Source of the DNA: Microbotryum silenes-acaulis
Taxonomy: Eukaryota; Basidiomycota; Microbotryomycetes; Microbotryales; Microbotryaceae
NCBI GenBank assembly: GCA_003665825.1
Contig: QPFY01000004.1
Span: forward strand, 1,798,001-1,862,000
Reading direction: 5' to 3'
DNA length: 64,000 nt
In this document: piece after piece, positions 57,957 through 64,000 of the stretch
Layout: the number at the start of each line of letters is the position of its first letter
Position numbering within the stretch: position 1 is the first letter of the stretch
The notes under the pieces: model-generated
What the model was told of the DNA's origin: nothing
Databases searched by the model: none
The model's input: the letters and a program-made list of their open reading frames with translations, nothing else
Position numbers and translations under genes: made by a program

Positions 57957-60792
57957 CGTGGGCAGATCCTTGGGGTGGCGGGGTGTGTGGGGTGTGCTCA
58001 GGCGTGCGACAGGCGAAACGGGACAAGGTCGGTCAGAGAGGGACCAAGTCAAAGAGTCACCACGACAAGAACACTCTGTGAGGGAAGGTTGGCGAGGAAG
58101 GAAAGATACGGAGTGGGGTCACAAGCCAGAGAGGAGATGAGGTTGAGAGAAGGGAGAAAGGCAGTGAAAAGGGAAAGCGGACTTTAACGGGGCATCACAC
58201 GGGGCTTTTCAGGCCCAGCCCCAGACTCGCTAGCCACCGCCCCCGTAGATCTCCTGAAGTAGCGGCGTTTTCCTGTCTCGATCGCAGTCGTGGGCCCGTG
58301 GCCCCACCTTTCCCGGTCCAAAACCCGAGCTGGGCCTCCTCTTTATTCGCGCGCTTGCCCCACAAAACCCCAAAGCCCAAAAAAAGCACCCGGGCTGGCC
58401 ATTTGCTGGGCGATTTCCGATCGCGCTTTCCATCTCTTCACCCCATCGATTTGCCAATTGGTCCGCGAACGAGTTGCCAATGCGAGGTATTCATCCTTGC
58501 CCGTTCGCCTTGGCCCCTGGGCCTGCCCGCATCACGGACCAATGGAAGTGGGAAAATACCCAATCTGGTTGGCGGTGAAAAGTGATCTTGCTAATATGGT
58601 GAAGCACTACTCAACGGCAGGCCCAAGCGCAGGCATGCGTGAGCGCCGATCTTCTGGTGCCGAGATCTGTTTTGTCCAGCTGCCCGAGGACGAATCAGAT
58701 TTCGGCCGCTGCTAGCGCTGGTGTCTGCTCTGCCTGGTCAGGTGACCGATGACTGGCTGCGAAACGAATGACGTCGATGCTCAGCGGCAATGGCTGGCAG
58801 CTGCCCAGGTGGAGTAGTACAGTGCATTTTCACTGCGGAACAAGTGATATTCTACAACTTTTACCTAGACTCCTACGTCAAAGAAATGTAAAGCCGGGAC
58901 CCCGGTCATTAATTCATCCGCGCCGACGCTCGGACCAGGTAAATTCCCCTTGGTCTCGGATGTGAGACCCTGATCCTTGTCGAACCCACCACGGGCTGGA
59001 GCCCCAACCGGGTTTCTCGGAATCTCCGAACCGGAAACCTTTCCCGGGTGTGCTCCATCGATGTCGATGCGACAAGTCATTCACCTCTGACCGACCACGA
59101 GTGGGGTGCGCGGCAATCTTGTGGCGGCAGGAACCGGTAAAAGATTAGCACAACCCCGTCGAGCTGCGTCATGGGACGACCAGCAGTGGGGCCGGGACGA
59201 TTCGAGCCGGCGCAACCGGTCCCCACTTTAACATGTACATAACAAGGCTTTAAGTCGGACTTCCGAGTTGAAAGCCCAGTGCCTCCAGCGCGCGAGGTGT
59301 GCGAATCGTAACTCCTAGTCGCGGCGGTTGACCACTCCCGGGAAACGGGCCGTCTGCATGGCTCTCACCTGCCGACACGATCCTGTACACGCATCGCTCA
59401 ATTTGTCTCTGGTCCCACTGTCATTCCACACATGATCTTGCTCTGCACCACGTCCTTTTGTGTACCTACTAGGTATCAGGGCCGCGATCGGCGAATCCTG
59501 GGCCACGTCTGACAGCAGAAAAATGTGCTACTGCCAGACTTATAAAGATCGATCCGGGTCAATGAGTGCGGGACAGATCTCGTACACGGCCATTCTGCCG
59601 CGGACTCTTGTGAGGGCCGAACTCGGTTTGAGATGAGCGAACGGGCCGACAAGGCGCGGCTGAATTGGGTTTTTAGCCTCTCAGCGCCCACGCGATCATT
59701 GCCGGGGCGGCAGAATCTGGGTGTTTTTCCGGCCATGTGGCAGATCTTTGGCGGTCCAACGGACGCTCCGTCAAGCCCAGCCTGGTTTCAGATCGAATAA
59801 GGAGTGCAATCTCCTTTTTTGAGATCAACATGGTCTTGATCCCGGCAAGTGAGAGACTCCACTTCTCAATCTGGTATCTGCCGGTGAGGGCACAGAACAA
59901 GGATGAACCACGCCCGACCAAAATCGCGCGCGATTGACTGGACTTGATGACTGAGTCGATTCTGCCGTCGGCCGGCCTGACGCCGTCGTTAAAATGGGAC
60001 AGCTGACCTGGCGACCGCCCGTGCTCCGACTGGGGTAAATTTACGAGGTCTCGCAAATCGCATAGACACCTAACATGCCTATGCATGCAGGTGAATTAAC
60101 CCGGCGTATCAGGAAGAACCGTCGCAATTGTAGTTGCGAAACCGTTTTGCTCGGCGATCCTTTCAGAGTCAATCAGTCCCACTCTTATGTACTTGTATTC
60201 TTCTCTTCACCGTATTCAAATAATATTCCGTATCACGGTTTTCACTCACCGGCAAAGCCTCCGTTTTCTGTGCCACCGTAGTGCGGTGGCTCGGCCATCG
60301 TCATGCGTAACGCCATTCATTCAAGGCCGGGGACCGTGCGACGTGCCCCGGAGAATAGCTTCAAGTCGGCCTCGGAGCTATTTAAAGGCGATTCCACATC
60401 ACCGAGAGTGCGTGCTTTTTCGGACGCGTCGACTGACTGCCATGATTTGGCATCGTCTACTGTTGACAAGGGGTAAGTTGGGGGCTGACCGAGACCCGCT
60501 CGGGTGGTGTTCGACGTGGTGCCACGCGCTTGCCCCATCTTATCGGAGGAACTCGCCATGGCCCTGTACCAGCCGAAGGACCATCTTCGTCGAGTGTCAT
60601 CTCCTTGCTGTAACGAAAGCTTTTTCCTCCTCCGCTGGACGGCACTGCTCGACAGAGGGCCAGCGCAAACCGCCACGTTGCTCCTTCGCCTAGGCCAGAC
60701 ACCATCGAGTCTCCCGTTGCTGTTCGCTCAGGGGCTCCTCAAGATCACCTACAACACTGCCCATTGATATGTGAGTGCTCAAATTTGAGTCC
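57957..60792. other. 2.8-kb gene-poor region
   Basis: Upstream region of the permease gene and of its remnant. No convincing coding sequence: open frames up to 168 codons (+ 60187-60693, - 59673-60086, + 58290-58715) have no domain, start context or intron pattern. A possible tRNA-like stretch near 59178-59240 was examined and not supported. Confidence 0.45.
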
Positions 60793-61199
60793 AAATCATC
60801 GGCAGCCTTGTGACATGTCACTGCTTCGTGGCGGCGGAGATCCCGGCGACGCGCCTTTGCGCCAGATGGGACGTGCTTCCGCGCTCGTACACCATCGCCG
60901 GCATCATCAATCATCAACCACATCGTCTTTCCACTCAAGCTAAGACCTTTCAGGTAGAACGGGAATACGCCAAGGTGAGCCCCTCTCCTTTCTCGAACGC
61001 GCTCTCGTATTCTTGCACCTTCGGCACCTTTCTTCGCCTCGACGTCTATCATTCTCCTTTTGGCGTCGCCCTCCTCTCGACAGACCCTCGGTGATCGCTT
61101 TGCTGACGTGTTCTTCTTCAACCCATTTTTAGAATGGGTTTGTCTGGTGTTCTTCGTGTGCATGATCTGGTGATTCTTCCGCCTACCGGAGACCACGAG
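60793..61199 (+). pseudogene. Remnant of an MFS alpha-glucoside-type permease
   Basis: Two exon remnants in the correct order match the C-terminal third of the intact permease at 55705-57956. Remnant 1 (60793-60974) reads CHCFVAAEIPATRLCARWDV then SYTIAGIINH, against CYCLVAEIPSTRLRAKSVVL and SYNIIGIINN, and ends at a GTGAGC donor at the same position as in the intact gene. Remnant 2 starts after the acceptor at 61132 and aligns at DNA level with the exon encoding FFWGASCLLCTIWCFFRLPE, but lacks 7 nt (a frameshift), and a Trp-Cys stretch now reads Trp-stop. No upstream helices are recognisable. It is on the opposite strand to the intact gene. Confidence 0.8.
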
Positions 61200-61568
61200 A
61201 CCCAGTAAGTCTCGACGCCGCCCTGGATTGGCTGCGCATACATGCTTCTACGACCTTCCAGCATACGGCAAACTTGATATCTCGTCTTTGAAGATTTGCT
61301 AGCCTACGGTGCTTCGGACTTGTTGCAGTGGGGAGCAACGTGAGTAGATACGATCTGCCAGATCCCCGGAGGATTGGGCGCTGCTCCCGGGCAGACGCTT
61401 CGGCAAACGCAATCAACATCTCCTACTTCCATCATGAGGCTCCAAGATTGCTTCATTGGTCATTCGTTTATCTAGTCACACAACATAAAAATAATAAACA
61501 CTTTGTATAAACACCCTTCTTCCGGCAATGATTCACCGCTGCTCCAGCGCGTTCGACTCGACTCTCGA
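61200..61568. other. Intergenic gap
   Basis: Convergent gap between the permease remnant and an uncharacterised membrane protein gene. It becomes AT-rich near 61480-61510. No other feature seen. Confidence 0.5.
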
Positions 61569-62747
61569 TCATGACGCGCCCATCTCCTTGTCTCCTGGCC
61601 AGCTCGCGAGATCACCATTGCACGCCTCTTCGAGGTTCGTGGCGCGGCGGAGAGAGCTGTGTACAGAAGAGGAGAGCGAATTAGTATCCAAAAGGTATGC
61701 GTTGAGATGACAAAGCGAAGTACTGACTCGTAGAGGATCCCACCGACGAGGAGCGCAGTGAGACCCCAGGCGGCGACGCCGAACATGATCGTCGGGTGTC
61801 GGAGCATCACCAGCAAAGGGAGATGCATGATCCCTACCGCAGCGCCTGAGAGTGGAGTATGAATAATTCAGCTTCAGCACATAAATTAATCCGCCTAATT
61901 GGGGTCACTAACCTAGTGTAGCCATCTGCACCGCCAAACCCTTCCTTCCATCGAGGGTGTCCATCCCGCTGACGGGATCGAGAGAGAGTGCGATCCGATG
62001 AGCGCCCGTCCTAAAAGCGGCTACAAGACACAGAAACGCCGACGTGGCGAGAAGAGTAGAAGGTTGGGAAGTGGGTGTAGGGATGAAGGCGAGGAAAGGT
62101 CTTGAAGGTTGGCGTGCGGAGGGTTCGGCCGCTGGGCCTTGCATGATGTGGGCGCTCGGGGAAGACGGTTCCGAGATCGCGTAGAGGTGGAAATAGAGGA
62201 GGATCAGGATGATCGAAGCGCTGTGAACAAATCTCTGTCAGTGTCGAGTGGTCAACAAGGGTACCAGAACATAGACCGACATGATTTCGACCAATAACAA
62301 ACACTCGACCCTTTGCAGATACGATCGCTCAAGCAACTTCGAGGCTTTGTGGTGCCTCGAATTCCGCCGCGAGGCAAGACTGCCGCGAAACACACCCGCC
62401 GCGGTCCCACCACCCGGACCGAGAAAGCCCATGCCCGGAGTTCCTGGAACGCCGAGGCTAAAGAGCGCACCTGGGGGTGCGTACATCGGTGGTGGGCTAT
62501 AAGGGGTGACTGGGATCGTTGACCATCTTGGTGAACCGTAACCGATCGCTGGACTGGAGCTGAGTGCGGAGCTGGAGCCTGAGGCGCCGTCACCACCGCT
62601 GATGATGCCATTGCCGACGCTGGGGAAAGGAAAGCCCGTTGTCAGGGGCGATCCCAAGACGGTCGAGATCGAAGGTGACAGATCGAGCGACGTCGATCGA
62701 GTGTGAGCCATCCACGCTGTGTTCCTGGGTGATGGTGAGGACAACAT
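61569..62747 (-). CDS. Uncharacterised multi-pass membrane protein (about 332 aa)
   Basis: Not recognised. Proposed exons: 62747-62277, 62234-61913, 61845-61728, 61656-61569; phases close. The N-terminal half is Ser/Pro/Gly-rich (for example GFPFPSVGNGIISGGDGASG). Hydrophobic segments follow: VECLLLVEIMS into SASIILILLYFHLYAISE, then STLLATSAFLCLVAAFRTGA, and PLLVMLRHPTIMFGVAAWGL with TALLVGGILYE. Three or four membrane helices are therefore likely. The tail is short and acidic. The first intron is only 42 nt with a GTCTAT donor and is the weakest junction. The start at 62747 (MLSSPSPRN) could instead be 62711 (MAHTRSTS). No family assigned. Confidence 0.6.
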
Positions 62748-63350
62748 CGCTTCTGAACTGGGATAGGTTTGGTAGGGATGGAAGAAAATGGAGAAGAAAC
62801 GTAGCAGTTACGTCGACGAGGCTCCTGGTGGCTTTAGAGCAATTTCGACGCGGCTGGCAAGTCGCGGGCGCGTCGCTGCTGCCTTGGTGTCGCCGGCCGT
62901 GCGACGCGCGCCACTCTTCGCCCAAAGCGGTGAAATGGCCAACGCGGGCATGGGGTTCCAGGCCCCTGCCTTTACAGGTATTAGGACCAAGCCCGTCTAA
63001 TGCTGCGGCCAAGGACTGAGACACCGAAATAGAGGCGGAGCCCAAATCAGGGTTTGGTTTCTTGACCAAATTTGGATCTGACCTCATTCTCCGTGGCTTT
63101 GGCGCAAGCACTCGTTGATGACAGGGGCTTTCACGCGCCTAACCCATGAAGTGTCCAGCCGTGCGCGAGAGGCGGCTGGCATCCTTTCTTTTCCGGGACC
63201 GCTCCAAAAGCAGTTAGCAACTCCTTGTCAAGGCGGTGCACGAATCTACAAAAGAATGCGAATGTCATTTCATTTATTTACAACAAGATCTAGCAAATCC
63301 AGAGAACTCAAAAACTGCAAAGCCCTTCTTACATTGCCCTCGCGGGTACT
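62748..63350. other. Intergenic region at right end
   Basis: Upstream of the membrane protein gene and 3' flank of the right-edge gene. An open frame on - (62590-63111) overlaps the membrane protein's first exon, but its extra part looks compositional. Confidence 0.45.
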
Positions 63351-63967
63351 CTACTCGACTTTGGGTGGTGCGATCGTAGCCGCAGCGCGAGCGGACGTCG
63401 ACCCAAATGCTCCACCTCGACCAGCGAGACTCGCTTGACTACGTCCACCCAACTTGCACTGCAACGTCCCAGCCTTCTTGACGACCGTCGGCGAAGTCGT
63501 CTGCAACGAAGCGACGTTGGCTTTGACACTCGAGCCCAAGATCCTCGTCGAAGGAGGGAGCTGCTTCGATGATGAGGCCAAGGTCGGAGCGAACAAGCTC
63601 GATGAAATGGGCCGGGTCGTAGCCGCTGATTCGAGCTTGTGGGTTGACGGTTCAGACGTGGATAGTGGACCGAGTTTGGGGGTATAGCCTACGGGCTTGC
63701 GTTTGAGCGAGGCTTGGAGATCAAATTTGGGTCGGGTCGTTCCGATGCTAAGTGCAGCATGGGCTGGCTTGGGGCGGGAGAGGGAATTCGTCGAGGCTCG
63801 AAGATCGTTGGTTGTCGTCGAGCGAGCCAGAACGGAAGGTACGATGGGCACGGGAGGTGGTCTGGAAACGCTCGAGGGTATGGGCGGCACCTCATTTGTG
63901 GATGACTTGCTGCCGAACGTTGCGCGAAAGAGGGTCTTTGTCAAACTCCCGCTCGGCTTTGGAGTGG
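63351..63967 (-). CDS. Last exon of an unknown gene, 5' part beyond window
   Basis: The terminal exon is bounded by a CAG acceptor at 63968-63970 and enters with two bases of a split codon, then runs 205 codons to the stop at 63351. It is Ser/Thr/Pro/Lys-rich with no membrane segment. It contains RPKFDLQASLKRKPVGYTPK, which looks like a short conserved motif in an otherwise disordered tail, plus Arg/Gly-rich AGRGGAFGSTSARAA near the end. The rest of the gene lies to the right of the window. No ATG start is proposed, because the start-like codon inside the exon is TTG. Function unknown. Confidence 0.6.
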
Positions 63968-64000
63968 CTGAGGATGCACAACGAAAGATTCATTAGCTTT

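Noticed and set aside
59178..59240. tRNA-like stretch with GATTCGAGCC
   Set aside because: The T-arm-like part does not give a 5-bp stem with a 7-nt loop, and no anticodon or acceptor stem can be drawn.
59673..60086. 137-codon - frame in the gene-poor region upstream of the permease remnant
   Set aside because: No recognisable motif, overlapped by other frames, and no intron signals despite the intron-rich style of all real genes here.
1..64000. CRISPR arrays, rRNA genes, bacterial-type operons or a complete transposon
   Set aside because: No regularly spaced repeats, no rRNA-like sequence and no transposase or reverse transcriptase recognised; gene structure is eukaryotic throughout.

Overview
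The window is nuclear DNA from a basidiomycete fungus. Almost every gene is cut by many short introns of about 45-140 nt. Donors are mostly GTGAGT, GTACGT or GTCAGT, often with a CTGAC/CTGAT-type branch site ahead of the acceptor. The intron style, compact gene spacing and protein character suggest Pucciniomycotina, probably a Microbotryomycetes-type yeast; this is inference, not a species call. No rRNA, tRNA, CRISPR array or complete transposon was recognised. I rebuilt exon structures by hand, and for the confident genes phases and stops close exactly.

Layout. 1-1414: 3' part of an uncharacterised membrane protein gene running off the left edge. 2.7-8.4 kb: accessory block with a broken M43 metalloprotease fragment (+) and two intact secreted M43 metalloprotease genes (-). 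8.4-10.6 kb: no convincing gene. 10.6-21.9 kb: housekeeping block with HUS1 (-), divergent from NUP84 (+), then QNS1 (+) and SEC6 (-). 22.3-24.2 kb: a cation diffusion facilitator of Mmt type (+). 24.8-26.2 kb: a third, more divergent M43 metalloprotease (-). 28.1-30.7 kb: a GH13 alpha-glucosidase (-), with a cluster of AGTCGG motifs upstream. 32.0-38.8 kb: UFD4 HECT ubiquitin ligase (-). 40.5-45.7 kb: a Sec7-PH ARF exchange factor (+). 46.6-48.9 kb: a cytochrome P450 (+). 49.9-50.9 kb: a small membrane protein (+). 51.3-54.4 kb: an F-BAR/RhoGAP protein of Rgd1 type (-). 55.7-58.0 kb: an alpha-glucoside-type MFS permease (-). 60.8-61.2 kb: a broken remnant of a similar permease (+). 61.6-62.7 kb: an uncharacterised membrane protein (-). 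63.35 kb to the right edge: last exon of an unknown gene (-).

How the genes relate. Housekeeping genes for checkpoint clamp, nuclear pore, NAD synthesis, exocyst, ubiquitin ligation, ARF and Rho control alternate with a nutrient-acquisition set: three secreted proteases plus a relic, and an alpha-glucosidase with an alpha-glucoside permease plus a permease relic. Gene copies decaying next to intact relatives point to local duplication and loss in these families.

The most unusual features are in gene structure: a start codon split by an intron (QNS1), a 6-nt microexon that encodes only the His-Glu of a zinc-protease active site, other exons of 13-14 nt, and three GC-AG introns that all use the donor GCAAGT. 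I saw no clear evidence of a wholly new multi-gene system.
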